64,000 nucleotides of DNA from Actinomadura meyerae (GCF_900188445.1 NZ_FZOR01000030.1:1-64000), one strand, 5' to 3'; shown: positions 15,089 to 23,517, counted from the first letter of the stretch. Translations and numbers: made by a program. Notes: generated by a model not told the origin, from the sequence alone.

Positions 15089-15913
15089 TCAGAGTTTCCG
15101 GCCGAGGCCGCAGAACTGGTAGACCGGCTTCGGCGGCGCCTCGCCGCTGAGGACCGGGCGCCACTGCGAGCACGACACGACGCCCGGCTCCAGCAGTTCC
15201 AGGCCGGTGAAGAAGCGCTCCAGCTCCGCCTTGCTGCGCAGCCGCATCTGCGCGACCCCCGCCTGGTTGCTCATGTCGACCGCCTGCTGCGCGGCCTCGC
15301 CGTCGACCTCCCCGGACGGGTGGGCGATCGCGAGGTGGCTGCCGGACGGGACGGCGGCGACCAGCCGGTCCACGACCCGCTGCGCCTCGTCCTCGCCGGG
15401 GATGAAGTTCAGGATGCCCAGCATCATGATCGCGACCGGCTGCGAGAAGTCCAGCGTCGCCGACGCCCGCTCCAGGATGCTCTCCGGATCGCGGACGTCC
15501 GCCTCGATGTAGTCGGTGGCGCCCTCGGGGGTGGACGTCAGCAGGGCGTGCGCGTGCGTGAGCACCAGCGGGTCGTTGTCGACGTAGACGACGCGGGCCT
15601 CCGGCGCGATGCCCTGCGCGACCTCGTGGGTGTTGCCGGCCGTGGGCAGGCCCGTCCCGAGGTCCAGGAACTGGCGGATCCCGGCCTCTCCGGCCAGGTG
15701 GGCGACGGCGCGGCCGAGGAAGCCGCGGTCGGCGCGGGCCGAGGCCACGATGTCGGGGAGCACCGCCTGGATCTGGTCGCCGAGCTCCCGGTCGACGATG
15801 TAGTTGTCCTTGCCGCCGAGCCAGTAGTTCCAGACCCGCGCCGTGTGCGGGACGGAGGAGTCGATGGCCGGCCGGTCGCCGGACGGCTCGTTCGAGGGGA
15901 GGGTGCCGGTCAT
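15089..15913 (-). CDS. SAM-dependent methyltransferase (DUF574 type)
   Basis: 274 residues. The family signature is complete: PHTARVWNYWLGGKDNYIVD near the N-terminus, RFLDLGTGLPT-like motif I (QFLDLGTGLPTAGNTHEVAQ), VVYVDNDPLVLTHAHALL, IMMLGILNFIP and a C-terminal QWRP segment. These actinomycete proteins are predicted methyltransferases of unknown substrate and are numerous in Actinomadura and Streptomyces. A second member lies at 20118-20948. The start ATG 15913 agrees with the family start MT/S...ID...P..ARV. Confidence 0.9.
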   Translation of the reverse strand: MTGTLPSNEPSGDRPAIDSSVPHTARVWNYWLGGKDNYIVDRELGDQIQAVLPDIVASARADRGFLGRAVAHLAGEAGIRQFLDLGTGLPTAGNTHEVAQGIAPEARVVYVDNDPLVLTHAHALLTSTPEGATDYIEADVRDPESILERASATLDFSQPVAIMMLGILNFIPGEDEAQRVVDRLVAAVPSGSHLAIAHPSGEVDGEAAQQAVDMSNQAGVAQMRLRSKAELERFFTGLELLEPGVVSCSQWRPVLSGEAPPKPVYQFCGLGRKL

Positions 15914-16106
15914 GCGCCGAGACTAGCGAGGCACCGCGATCCCGGCGGGGGAGAACTGTTTTGTTGCGGCATTCCGGATATCGGCAGTCCTTTTCTTGGG
16001 TTATGTGCGCTCCACCGTGCGTGGCGAGGTGTGACGACCGGGTGAGGGGTAGCCCTACCGGTGATCACGTAGGCGACCGCCGGGTCCGCTCGGAAGGGGC
16101 TTCCGC

Positions 16107-18764
16107 ATGACCGCCGATGCACGGTTGGGCACGATCACCACGCGCGTTCCGGCGCGGATGGACCGGCTGCCGTGGTCGCGGTTCCATTGGATGATCGTCG
16201 TCGGGCTGGGGACGGTCTGGATCCTCGACGGCCTCGAGGTCACCATCGTCGGCTCCGTCGCGGCGCGGCTCACCGAGTCGGGCAGCGGCATCGAGCTGTC
16301 CCCGTCCGACATCGGGCTCGCGGCGGCGATCTACGTCGCGGGCGCGTGCCTCGGCGCGCTGTTCTTCGGCCAGCTCACCGACCGGTTCGGCCGAAAGAAG
16401 CTGTTCATCCTCACGCTGGTCGTCTACGTCCTCGCGACGGTGGCGACCGCGTTCGCCTTCGCGCCCTGGTACTTCTTCGCGTGCCGGTTCGTCACCGGGA
16501 TGGGCATCGGCGGCGAGTACGCGGCGATCAACTCGGCCATCGACGAGCTGATCCCGGCCCGCGCCCGCGGCCGCGTCGACCTCGCGATCAACGGCAGCTA
16601 CTGGGTGGGGTCCGCGCTCGGCGCGCTGGCCGCGCTGCTGCTGCTGGACACCTCGATCTTCCCGCAGGACCTCGGCTGGCGGCTGGCGTTCGGGATCGGC
16701 GGCGTGCTCGGCCTGGCGATCATGATCGTCCGGCGGCACGTGCCGGAGAGCCCGCGCTGGCTGTTCATCCACGGCCGGGAGGAGGACGCCGAGGCGATCG
16801 TCGACCGCATCGAGGCCGAGGTCCGCGAGGACACCGGCCAGGAGCTCGCCGAGCCGGGCGAGAGCATCACGGTGCGGCAGCGCCGGGCCATCCCGTTCCG
16901 GGAGATCGCGCAGGTCGCGGTCAAGGTCTACCCGAAGCGGGCGACGCTCGGGTTCGCGCTGTTCGTCGGGCAGGCGTTCCTCTACAACGCGGTGACGTTC
17001 GACCTCGGCACGATCCTCAGCAAGTACTTCGACGTCGCGTCCGGGGCGGTGCCGTACTTCATCGCGCTGTTCGCGGTCGGCAACTTCCTCGGCCCGCTAC
17101 TGCTCGGGCGGATGTTCGACACCGTCGGCCGCAAGCCGATGATCTCCGGGACGTACTTCATGTCGGCCGCGCTGACCGTGGTCCTCGGGGTCTTCCTGGC
17201 GACCGGCGCGCTGTCGAGCTGGACGTTCATCGCGCTGGTCTCGGTGACGTTCTTCTTCGCCTCCGCCGGCGCCAGCTCCGCCTACCTGACGGTCAGCGAG
17301 ATCTTCCCGATGGAGACCCGCGCGCTGGCGATCGCGTTCTTCTACGCGATCGGCACGGCCGCCGGCGGCATCACCGGCCCGCTCATCTTCGGCAACCTGA
17401 TCGACAGCGGCGCCGTGGAGAAGGTCGCGATCGGCTTCTTCGTCGGTGCCGCGATCATGGCGGTGGGCGGGGTCGCGGAGCTGTTCTTCGGCGTCCGCGC
17501 CGAGCAGGCGTCGCTGGAGAACATCGCCCGGCCCCTCACCGCGGAGGCGGCGGACGGCGAACCCGTCGAGAAGGCCCCGGAGAAGGCGCCTGCGAAGGGG
17601 GCTGCGAAGGCGGCTCCGAAGGGGGCGGCTGCGAAGGCGGCGGCCGAGCGCCTGCCAGAGCGCCGCGAGGCGCTGGAGGCCCGGCGGCACGCCGAGGAGG
17701 GCCGGGCGCGCGCCGCCGAGCACCGCGCCGCAGTCCACCAGCTGCGGCCGCGCGCGGATGAGGGGGACGCCGCCGCCCTCGAACGGCTCCGCGTCGAGGA
17801 GGTCCTCGCGCAGATCGCCGAGTGGGACGCCGAGCGCCTCACCGAGGAGGCCACCGCCCACGACGAGCGGGCCGAAGCCGAGCGCACCCGCGACGACACC
17901 GAGCGCGCGAGCGCCCTCAGCCGCGCCGAGGCGGCCGAGGAGCGGGCGCGCGCGCTCCGCGAGCGGGTCGAGTCACTGGCCGCGGAGAACGAGGAGGACT
18001 CCGCGCTGCACGCGACGCTGGCCGCCGCCGCGGACGAGCGGGCACGGGCCGGCGAGCAGCGGGCGATGGCGGCCGAGACGCACGCGCGCGCCGCCGGGCT
18101 TGAAGGGAACGAGGCCGAGATCGCCCTGGAGCAGGCCGAGACCTACGCCGAGTGGGAGCGCATGCACAACGAGCTGGCGCTCGCCCACACGGCCCGCGCC
18201 GACGGCGACGAGGAGGGGGCCGCGGAGCATGAGCGGCGCGCCGCCGTCCACCGGCTGCGCGCCGAGTCCGCCGCCGACCGGATGGAGGCCGCGCAGCACC
18301 GGTCCGCCGCCGAGTCGCTGGCCGCGGAGGCGGGCACGGCCGAGCAGGCCGAGCGGGAGCGCGCCGAGGCGGCGGAGCGGGAGCGGGCGGCGCGCGAGCG
18401 CGACGAGCGGATCCGCGCCCGGCTGCTGCGCCGCGAGCGGGAGCGCCGCGCGGGGCTGCGCCGGTTCCTGCCCGGCCCAGGGCAGACCTTCTACTCGCCG
18501 GGCATGATGACCGGCCGGTCGGGTGAGTGGTCGTCCGGCGCGGACATCGCCCTGGACCGCGAGGTCAACGCCATCGCGCAGGCGCTCGCCGAGCACGGGC
18601 CGACCGGCCGCGCCCGGCTCGCCGAGATGGTCGGCGCCCGCTACTGGGGCCCCGGGCGGTTCCGCGCCGCGCTGCGCGAGGCCGTCCACGAGGGACGGGC
18701 CCGCCCCCTCGCGGGCAACGAGTACGGGCCGCCCGAGAACTCCGACGCGGACACGGAGGCGTGA
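16107..18764 (+). CDS. MFS transporter fused to coiled-coil and winged-helix-like tail
   Basis: 885 residues. Residues 20-470 form a 12-helix sugar-porter-type MFS transporter: GQLTDRFGRKKLFILTL (loop 2-3 signature), RFVTGMGIGGEYAAINSAI, RGRVDLAINGSYWVGSALGA, the repeat GRMFDTVGRKP, and VSEIFPMETRALAIAFFY. After an Ala/Lys/Pro linker (480-515) come about 270 residues of highly charged Ala/Glu/Arg heptads, then about 75 residues (ALDREVNAIAQALAEHG.. YWGPGRFRAALREAVHEGR) that look like a small winged helix. MFS proteins normally end near residue 470, so the 400-residue cytoplasmic tail is unusual. Substrate unknown. Confidence 0.85.
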   Translation: MTADARLGTITTRVPARMDRLPWSRFHWMIVVGLGTVWILDGLEVTIVGSVAARLTESGSGIELSPSDIGLAAAIYVAGACLGALFFGQLTDRFGRKKLFILTLVVYVLATVATAFAFAPWYFFACRFVTGMGIGGEYAAINSAIDELIPARARGRVDLAINGSYWVGSALGALAALLLLDTSIFPQDLGWRLAFGIGGVLGLAIMIVRRHVPESPRWLFIHGREEDAEAIVDRIEAEVREDTGQELAEPGESITVRQRRAIPFREIAQVAVKVYPKRATLGFALFVGQAFLYNAVTFDLGTILSKYFDVASGAVPYFIALFAVGNFLGPLLLGRMFDTVGRKPMISGTYFMSAALTVVLGVFLATGALSSWTFIALVSVTFFFASAGASSAYLTVSEIFPMETRALAIAFFYAIGTAAGGITGPLIFGNLIDSGAVEKVAIGFFVGAAIMAVGGVAELFFGVRAEQASLENIARPLTAEAADGEPVEKAPEKAPAKGAAKAAPKGAAAKAAAERLPERREALEARRHAEEGRARAAEHRAAVHQLRPRADEGDAAALERLRVEEVLAQIAEWDAERLTEEATAHDERAEAERTRDDTERASALSRAEAAEERARALRERVESLAAENEEDSALHATLAAAADERARAGEQRAMAAETHARAAGLEGNEAEIALEQAETYAEWERMHNELALAHTARADGDEEGAAEHERRAAVHRLRAESAADRMEAAQHRSAAESLAAEAGTAEQAERERAEAAERERAARERDERIRARLLRRERERRAGLRRFLPGPGQTFYSPGMMTGRSGEWSSGADIALDREVNAIAQALAEHGPTGRARLAEMVGARYWGPGRFRAALREAVHEGRARPLAGNEYGPPENSDADTEA

Positions 18765-18767
18765 CCG

Positions 18768-19013
18768 ATGAAGACCTGCCACATCTTCGGGCACGACTAC
18801 CGCTTCGCCGCCGAAGGCACGACCATGCGCTGGACGTGCGTGCGCGGGTGCGGTGCCGGGGACGCGAAGGAGTACGCCACCACCTCGGAGGCGCAGCGCT
18901 ACGCCCGTGCCTTCGACAAGAAGGACACCGACGACATGGGCCGCCGCGCACCGTTCATGGGTCTGTTCCCCCTGCGGATGGCGCACGCCATGCGCAAGCG
19001 GATAGGACGCTAG
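18768..19013 (+). CDS. Small conserved Cys/His protein
   Basis: 81 residues. HIFGHDYRF and TMRWTCVRGCGAG supply Cys and His that could bind zinc; YATTSEAQRYARAFDKKD and the tail GRRAPFMGLFPLRMAHAMR follow. I recognise this as a small conserved actinobacterial family without known function. It starts four bases after the MFS fusion's stop, so the two are co-transcribed and may work together. Its last codons repeat a short TAGGACGC around the stop. Confidence 0.75.
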   Translation: MKTCHIFGHDYRFAAEGTTMRWTCVRGCGAGDAKEYATTSEAQRYARAFDKKDTDDMGRRAPFMGLFPLRMAHAMRKRIGR

Positions 19014-19027
19014 GACGCCTCGGCCCG

Positions 19028-19117
19028 CCGGCCGTTCAGGCGGTCTGAGGCTGCGTTCAGGTGGTCTGTTGGCTCAGGCCGTCTGCTGGCTCAGGCGGTC
19101 AGTTGGCTCAGGCGGTC
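19028..19117. repeat. 17-bp tandem repeats spanning the MBL-fold gene stop
   Basis: On the minus strand CAGACCGCCTGAGCCA, the end of the MBL gene with its TGA, recurs downstream. TCA lies at 19108 (real stop), 19091, 19074, 19057 and 19036; spacing is 17, 17, 17 and 21. Stops fall in different frames. Confidence 0.85.
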
Positions 19118-19941
19118 TGCTGGCCGAAGGTGTGGGTCTGGCCCGGCCCGACGTAAGTCACCAGGTCACCGAAGCCACGGCGTTCCATCTCCTGGCGGAA
19201 GTCGTCCAGGGGTGAGCTCATGACGCCGTAGTCGTTGTAGTGGACGGGCACCGCCCGCGCGGGACGGATCGCCTCGAACAGGTCGGCGCCCTGGACGGCG
19301 TCCATCGTGACGATGAGCCCGCCGGGCAGCTTGGTGCCGCCCAGGTGCAGGACGGCGAGGTCGATGTCCCGGGCGCGGCGGGCGATCTGGTGGACGCCGT
19401 CGAACATCAGCGTGTCGCCGGTGATGTAGAGGCGGAACCGCACCTCGCCCGTGGCCGGGCCGAATTCCAGGAGACTGCCCATCACCGGGGGCAGCAGCAT
19501 GCGGGCCGCACCGGGCGCGTGCCGTCCCGGCATCGAGGTGATCCGGAGCAGCGCGCCGTCCTTCACCATGGTGTGCGACTCCCAGGTGCGCAGCCCGATC
19601 GCGTGCCGGAAGCGGTGCCAGCCTTGGAGCCGCCGGGCCGCGTGCGGCGTCGTGACGATCGGCAGGCCGCGGTCGAGCTTCGCGCGGGCGACCCGGTCCC
19701 AGTGGTCGCCGTGCAGGTGGGACAGGACGACCCCGTCGAGCCGCGGCAGCTCCTCGATCCGCAGGGCGGGCTCGGTCAGCCGCCGGGACGTGAGCCCGAA
19801 ACCGAGATAGGCGCGCTCCCCGCGGTGCAGGAAGTTCGGATCCGTCAGCAGCGTGAACGGCCCGCAGCGCAGCACGGTCGTGGCGTTCCCGATGAATTGC
19901 AAGGTCAGCTGGCGGAGCGCCAGGTCAGGTGCGGTCTTCAT
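19108..19941 (-). CDS. MBL-fold metallohydrolase (UlaG-like)
   Basis: 277 residues from ATG 19941, chosen for the GGGGGG just before it. Metal-binding motif VVLSHLHGDHWDRVA (near residue 87), further ligands in MPGRHAP, LYITGDTLMF (Asp) and RAVPVHYNDYGV (His). This is the beta-lactamase-fold group related to UlaG/YtnP hydrolases acting on small esters or lactones; substrate unknown. It is divergent from a DUF574 methyltransferase with about 175 bp between starts. Its 3' end is repeated five times. Confidence 0.88.
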   Translation of the reverse strand: MKTAPDLALRQLTLQFIGNATTVLRCGPFTLLTDPNFLHRGERAYLGFGLTSRRLTEPALRIEELPRLDGVVLSHLHGDHWDRVARAKLDRGLPIVTTPHAARRLQGWHRFRHAIGLRTWESHTMVKDGALLRITSMPGRHAPGAARMLLPPVMGSLLEFGPATGEVRFRLYITGDTLMFDGVHQIARRARDIDLAVLHLGGTKLPGGLIVTMDAVQGADLFEAIRPARAVPVHYNDYGVMSSPLDDFRQEMERRGFGDLVTYVGPGQTHTFGQQTA

Positions 19942-20063
19942 GGTCGTTCCCCCCTTTCGGCCCTTCGGCGGGTGATGCCCGGAGGCGTCCGCGCCGAACC
20001 ACCTGTGGCCCCCTGCGCCCTTGGCTCGGCTTCGCCCCTTCTTGACCAATTGCTTCATAATTC

Positions 20064-20103
20064 GTGCATCACAAGATGCGGCAGTGCATCACAAGACGCG
20101 GCA
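20064..20103 (+). repeat. 20-bp tandem duplication in the methyltransferase leader
   Basis: GTGCATCACAAGATGCGGCA at 20064-20083 is followed at once by GTGCATCACAAGACGCGGCA at 20084-20103; one base differs. The pair ends 14 bp before the GTG start and just ahead of the GGAGG. TGCATCACA recalls the TGTGATTCACA element found twice further on, so the copies may be binding sites, though chance duplication is possible. Confidence 0.8.
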
Positions 20104-20117
20104 ATGGAGGCCAAGCG

Positions 20118-20948
20118 GTGAGCGACATCGAGCAGGCTCCTCCCGGGGTGGACAGCACGATCCCCAGCCCGGCCCGAATGTACGACTACATCCTCGGCGG
20201 CTCGGCCAACTTCACGGTCGACCGCGAGGCCGTGGAGAAGGTCCGCGCGCACATGCCCGACCTGGAGGACGCCGCGTGGGCGAACCGCGGGTTCCTCCAG
20301 CGCTCGGTGCGGTGGCTGGCGCAGCAGGGCGTCAGGCAGTTCATCGACATCGGCGCCGGCCTGCCGACGGGCAACAACACCCACGACGCGGTGCAGAAGG
20401 TCGCGCCCGACGCGCGGGTCCTGTACGTCGACAACGACCCGCTGGTCGAGATCCACGCGAAGTCCCTGCTGGAGGGCGTGTCGGGGACGGCGTTCATCAC
20501 CGCCGACTTCCGCGACCCGGAGGGCCTCCTCGCCCACGAGGAGACCAACGCGCTGATCGACCTGGCCGAGCCGGTGGCGCTGCTGCTGGTGACGGTCACC
20601 CACTTCGTGCCGGACGAGGACGACCCGTGGGGCGTCGTCCGGCGGTACGTGGACCGGCTCGCGCCGGGCAGCTACGTGGCGCTGTCCTCGATCAGCAGCG
20701 ACCGCCAGGTGAGCGAGGAGCTCGACCAGGTGACCGCGGTGTACGCCAGGTCGTCGTCCGGCGGCGCCTACCCGCGGCCGCGCGCGGAGATCGAGCGGTT
20801 CTTCGCCGGGCTGGAGATCGTCCCGCCGTACGAGGGGGCGCCCGCGGAGGTGTGCCATCTGGGCGTCTGGGGCGCCGAGGACCCTGACGAGGCCGATAGT
20901 GATGGCTCGCGGCTGGGCTACTGCGCTGTGGCGAGGAAGCCGCTATGA
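20118..20948 (+). CDS. SAM-dependent methyltransferase (DUF574 type)
   Basis: 276 residues from GTG 20118 with GGAGG 7 bp upstream. Same family as 15089-15913: SPARMYDYILGGSANFTVDR, QFIDIGAGLPTGNNTHDAVQ (motif I), LYVDNDPLVEIHAKSLL, LLLVTVTHFVPDEDD. Substrate unknown. It opens a run methyltransferase, DUF397-like, XRE, DUF397; the stop overlaps the next ATG (ATGA at 20945). The arrangement links this methyltransferase to the WhiJ-like regulators that control development in Streptomyces. Confidence 0.9.
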   Translation: MSDIEQAPPGVDSTIPSPARMYDYILGGSANFTVDREAVEKVRAHMPDLEDAAWANRGFLQRSVRWLAQQGVRQFIDIGAGLPTGNNTHDAVQKVAPDARVLYVDNDPLVEIHAKSLLEGVSGTAFITADFRDPEGLLAHEETNALIDLAEPVALLLVTVTHFVPDEDDPWGVVRRYVDRLAPGSYVALSSISSDRQVSEELDQVTAVYARSSSGGAYPRPRAEIERFFAGLEIVPPYEGAPAEVCHLGVWGAEDPDEADSDGSRLGYCAVARKPL

Positions 20949-21160
20949 GGAAGCCGACGGCGGCGGAGCTGGGCGTCGACCCGGACGCCCTCGACTGGCG
21001 GCGCTCCGGAAGCGACGAGGGAGCCATCGAAGTCGCTTTTGTCGGAGAATGGACCCTTTTGCGCACGTCCGGCGACCTGATCTCGGTCTTCGACCAGCAT
21101 GAATGGGCCTGCTTCCTGGACGGTGTGCGGAAGGGCGAGTTCGACCGCGCCGCGTCGTGA
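20945..21160 (+). CDS. DUF397-like small protein
   Basis: 71 residues, start overlapping the methyltransferase stop. LDWRRSGSDEGAIEVAFVGE, TLLRTSGDLISVFDQHEWAC and FLDGVRKGEFD follow the DUF397 pattern (W.RSS.S..G.CVEVA.., ..RDS.D..., W..F...V..G.FD), but the usual CVEVA and RDSK cores have diverged. DUF397 proteins accompany XRE regulators and may act as their antagonists. This one precedes the XRE gene rather than following it, where a second DUF397 sits. Confidence 0.75.
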   Translation: MRKPTAAELGVDPDALDWRRSGSDEGAIEVAFVGEWTLLRTSGDLISVFDQHEWACFLDGVRKGEFDRAAS

Positions 21161-21208
21161 GGCGGGCGCCGTGACGGCGATTCGTGAAGCACTTCCTCAT
21201 CCGGCCAG

Positions 21209-21222
21209 ATCTGTGATTCACA
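21209..21222. promoter_or_regulatory. ATCTGTGATTCACA element before the XRE gene
   Basis: TGTGATTCACA is an interrupted palindrome (TGTGA-N-TCACA), centred about 58 bp before the XRE start. The identical 14-mer ATCTGTGATTCACA appears again at 22582-22595 upstream of the ATPase gene. Two copies within 1.4 kb flanking one regulator suggest its operator. Confidence 0.6.
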
Positions 21223-21274
21223 AATTCGGAAGGCGTATGCTGATGGCGGCCGTATGTCAAGGGAGGTGGCGTCG

Positions 21275-22117
21275 ATGAGCGAGGCGTACGGCGCCACCAT
21301 TGCCAAGCGGGGGCTGGCGCGCCGCCTGCGGGAGCTGCGCGTCGCGGCCGGATACACGGCCAACCAGGTCTGCGACCGGCTGAACTGGGGAAGGGGCAAG
21401 GTCGGCCGGTTCGAGGCCAACAACTGGGTTCGTCCAGAACTCAGTGACATCCGCGACCTGGCGCGCATCTACGAGGGCAGCGACCTCGACGAGCTCGAGG
21501 AACTCGCGACGCGCGCCAGGCAGCGGGCCTGGTGGCGTGACTACCCGGACGTCTTCGACAACGAGTTCCCCGGTTACGAGGGAGACGCGTCGAGCATCCG
21601 GGTGGTCATGCCGCTGGTGCTGCCCGGCCTCCTGCAGACCCTGCCGTACATGCAGGCGCTGCTCACGTCCGGGACGCGGACCCCGGAGTGGCGGGAGCAG
21701 GCGCTGCGGGCCCGGCTGCGCCGGCAGCAGATCCTCGACCGCGCCGACGGCACCGCGCCCGAGCTGACCGCGGTCGTCACCGAGGCGTCCCTGATGTACG
21801 AGTGGGGCGACCCCGGCGACCGCCGCGCCCAGCTCCGCCACCTGCTCGCGATGTCCGCCCGGCCGAACGTCGAGATCCGGCTGCTGCGCTTCGCGGACGG
21901 GCTGCACCCGGGCATGTCGACGCTGGTCAACATCTTCCGGTTCCCCTGCGGGGAGCCGTCCATGGTCTTCCTCGAGAACGACGCCGACATCCAGGAGATC
22001 GACGACCCGAGCAGAGTGGAGGCGTATGGCGAGATCTTCGAGCAGATCCGCGCGGCGGCGCTGAGCCCCGCCGATACCGCGAAGCACCTGGAGAAACTCA
22101 TCGCGACGCTGGAGTGA
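21275..22117 (+). CDS. XRE-family regulator (HTH + DUF5753)
   Basis: 280 residues. ATG 21275 is preferred to ATG 21254 because GGGAGG stands 8 bp before it. N-terminal HTH: RRLRELRVAAGYTANQVCDR, NWGRGKVGRFEANNWVRPEL. DUF5753 follows (about 100-275): ASSIRVVMPLVLPGLLQTLP, RLRRQQILDRADGTAPELTA, RRAQLRHLLAMSARPNVEIR. This is the WhiJ/AbaA-orf-like class, transcription factors of development and antibiotic production that work with a DUF397 partner, here two bases downstream. It is the intact counterpart of the pseudogene at 588-1242. Confidence 0.92.
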   Translation: MSEAYGATIAKRGLARRLRELRVAAGYTANQVCDRLNWGRGKVGRFEANNWVRPELSDIRDLARIYEGSDLDELEELATRARQRAWWRDYPDVFDNEFPGYEGDASSIRVVMPLVLPGLLQTLPYMQALLTSGTRTPEWREQALRARLRRQQILDRADGTAPELTAVVTEASLMYEWGDPGDRRAQLRHLLAMSARPNVEIRLLRFADGLHPGMSTLVNIFRFPCGEPSMVFLENDADIQEIDDPSRVEAYGEIFEQIRAAALSPADTAKHLEKLIATLE

Positions 22118-22118
22118 A

Positions 22119-22316
22119 ATGGACCTCTCTCAGGCACGGTGGTTCAAGGCCACCGCGAGCGCGAGCAGCAACGGCGGATGCGTCGAGGTCGCCGACCTCG
22201 GCACCGCCACCGGGCTGCGCGACAGCCGGACGCCCGAGGCGGGGGCGCACGTCGTCCCCCGCTCGGTCTTCGCCTCGTTCCTCGACGACGTGCGCGCCGG
22301 CCGGTACGACCGCTAG
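22119..22316 (+). CDS. DUF397 protein
   Basis: 65 residues, starting two bases after the XRE stop. Full DUF397 pattern: MDLSQARWFKATASASSNGG, CVEVADLG, LRDSRTPEAGAHVVPRSVFA and FLDDVRAGRYDR. Size and gene order are classical for XRE-DUF397 pairs. It is followed by a strong hairpin terminator, which closes the transcription unit that starts with the methyltransferase at 20118. Confidence 0.9.
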   Translation: MDLSQARWFKATASASSNGGCVEVADLGTATGLRDSRTPEAGAHVVPRSVFASFLDDVRAGRYDR

Positions 22317-22343
22317 CACCGGGAACGGGCCCTGACCGGGCCG

Positions 22344-22391
22344 CACACACGATCCCCCAGGGCTGCACCCCTGGGGGATCGTCATGTGTGC
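22344..22391 (+). terminator. Strong hairpin terminator
   Basis: GATCCCCCAGGG (22351-22362), a six-base loop and CCCTGGGGGATC (22369-22380) form a 12-bp perfect stem, lengthened on the outside by CACACAC/GTGTG pairing. No U-tract follows, as is usual in actinomycetes. It ends the methyltransferase-DUF397-XRE-DUF397 unit. The rest of the 361-bp gap (22317-22677) holds the ATCTGTGATTCACA element and repeated GCGAATGTCT boxes but no gene that I can support. Confidence 0.85.
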
Positions 22392-22581
22392 GGCCCTCTC
22401 TCAGGCGCCGTCCACGCTACAGCGGTGGGCCCCGTCCGTCCCGGGTCCGCCGGTACGTGCACGTGTCTCCGAACATGCACACGTTTTGTGCTCTTTGTGG
22501 GGCCTTGGTGAACGTCTCAACTGTCGCCGTATGTTCCTTGCGATATGTCCCGCCGGGGGGCCGGAAATGTGCGAAGCTTGT

Positions 22582-22595
22582 ATCTGTGATTCACA
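22582..22595. promoter_or_regulatory. Second ATCTGTGATTCACA element
   Basis: Exact 14-base copy of the element at 21209-21222, here about 85 bp before the ATPase start. Just downstream GCGAATGTCT is repeated (about 22629-22638 and 22644-22653), 15 bp apart, which may be a further operator. Confidence 0.6.
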
Positions 22596-22677
22596 CATAG
22601 CGACTCACGAACCTCTGAGGTTCAGGTCGCGAATGTCTGATTTGCGAATGTCTCCCAGACCAGCCGAGGTGGGCGTC

Positions 22678-23517
22678 ATGACCAAGGCCGCAGCGACGTG
22701 CGGAATCCCCTGGAGACTGGAGAACGGCGGCTGCGCGGCGCTGCCCCTGCCCGGGGACGAGACGATCGCGCGAGTCGCCCGCGCACACGTCACCGGCCTG
22801 CTGCCCGCCCTCGGCCTCGCCGTCCGGGACGTCGACGACATCACGCTCATGGTCAGCGAGCTGGCCACGAACGTGTTACAGCACGCGACCCCCGGCGACG
22901 GCCCGTCCGGCGCCGAACTCTGGGTCTACCAGCGCGCCGACGGGCGCGGCACCGACGAGCTGGTCGTCAAGGCGTTCGACACGCTCCGCGCCTGGCGCCC
23001 GCCCGCGCCGGGCGGGCCGATGCCCGAGCACGGCCGCGGGCTGGAGATCATCGAGCTGCTGACCGGCGGCCGCTGGGGGCACCACCCGTCCCGCTCCCGG
23101 CTCCGGTCCCCGGCCGTCCGGGGGAAGGCGACCTGGTTCGCGCTGCCCCTGCCCCGCACGGCGCGCCGCCACCGGCACAACTGGCGCATGGACGGCGCGC
23201 ACGCCACGCGCGACCTGCACGCGCTGCTCGTCCAGCGCGGCGTGCACGACCTCGTCCCGGGCGACGAACTCGGCACCTCCGTCCTGTCCGGCCGGGGCGA
23301 CATCACCGTGTGGTGCGAGTCGGCGACCTTCCGCTGGTGCGCCCGCACCGGCGAGACCGGCAAGCTCCCGATCACCGACATCACCGAGGTCTGCGAGCAG
23401 CTCGTCCGCATCTGGGAGACCCTGCACCCCTCCGACGGCTTCGATGCGAGCCCCGCCGGGGACCCCGTCGGCGAGCCGCAGGGTCAGCCGGCCTCCGAGG
23501 CTCTGCCGCGCAGGTAG
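22678..23517 (+). CDS. RsbW-like ATPase with C-terminal extension; carries a TTA codon
   Basis: 279 residues from ATG 22678 (an ATG at 22633 is possible). The ATPase domain is in the first half: LMVSELATNVLQHATPGDG (N box) and HGRGLEIIELLTGGRWG (G2). The second half (about 165-265, RDLHALLVQRGVHDL, VWCESATFRWCARTGE) is an extension not typical of RsbW and is unassigned. The Leu in NVLQ at 22876-22878 is TTA, a rare codon in these genomes read by the bldA tRNA, so translation may be tied to development. The 3' end overlaps the convergent regulator by 34 bp. Confidence 0.85.
   Translation: MTKAAATCGIPWRLENGGCAALPLPGDETIARVARAHVTGLLPALGLAVRDVDDITLMVSELATNVLQHATPGDGPSGAELWVYQRADGRGTDELVVKAFDTLRAWRPPAPGGPMPEHGRGLEIIELLTGGRWGHHPSRSRLRSPAVRGKATWFALPLPRTARRHRHNWRMDGAHATRDLHALLVQRGVHDLVPGDELGTSVLSGRGDITVWCESATFRWCARTGETGKLPITDITEVCEQLVRIWETLHPSDGFDASPAGDPVGEPQGQPASEALPRR

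Noticed and set aside
21212-21222. TGTGATTCACA as a CRP site
   Set aside because: CRP sites need a longer 16-22-bp palindrome with 6-bp spacer (TGTGA-N6-TCACA); here the spacer is 1 bp.
22384-22677. N-terminal extension of the ATPase gene by 98 codons
   Set aside because: It would start inside the terminator hairpin and run through the palindromic element, without SD or recognisable domain.
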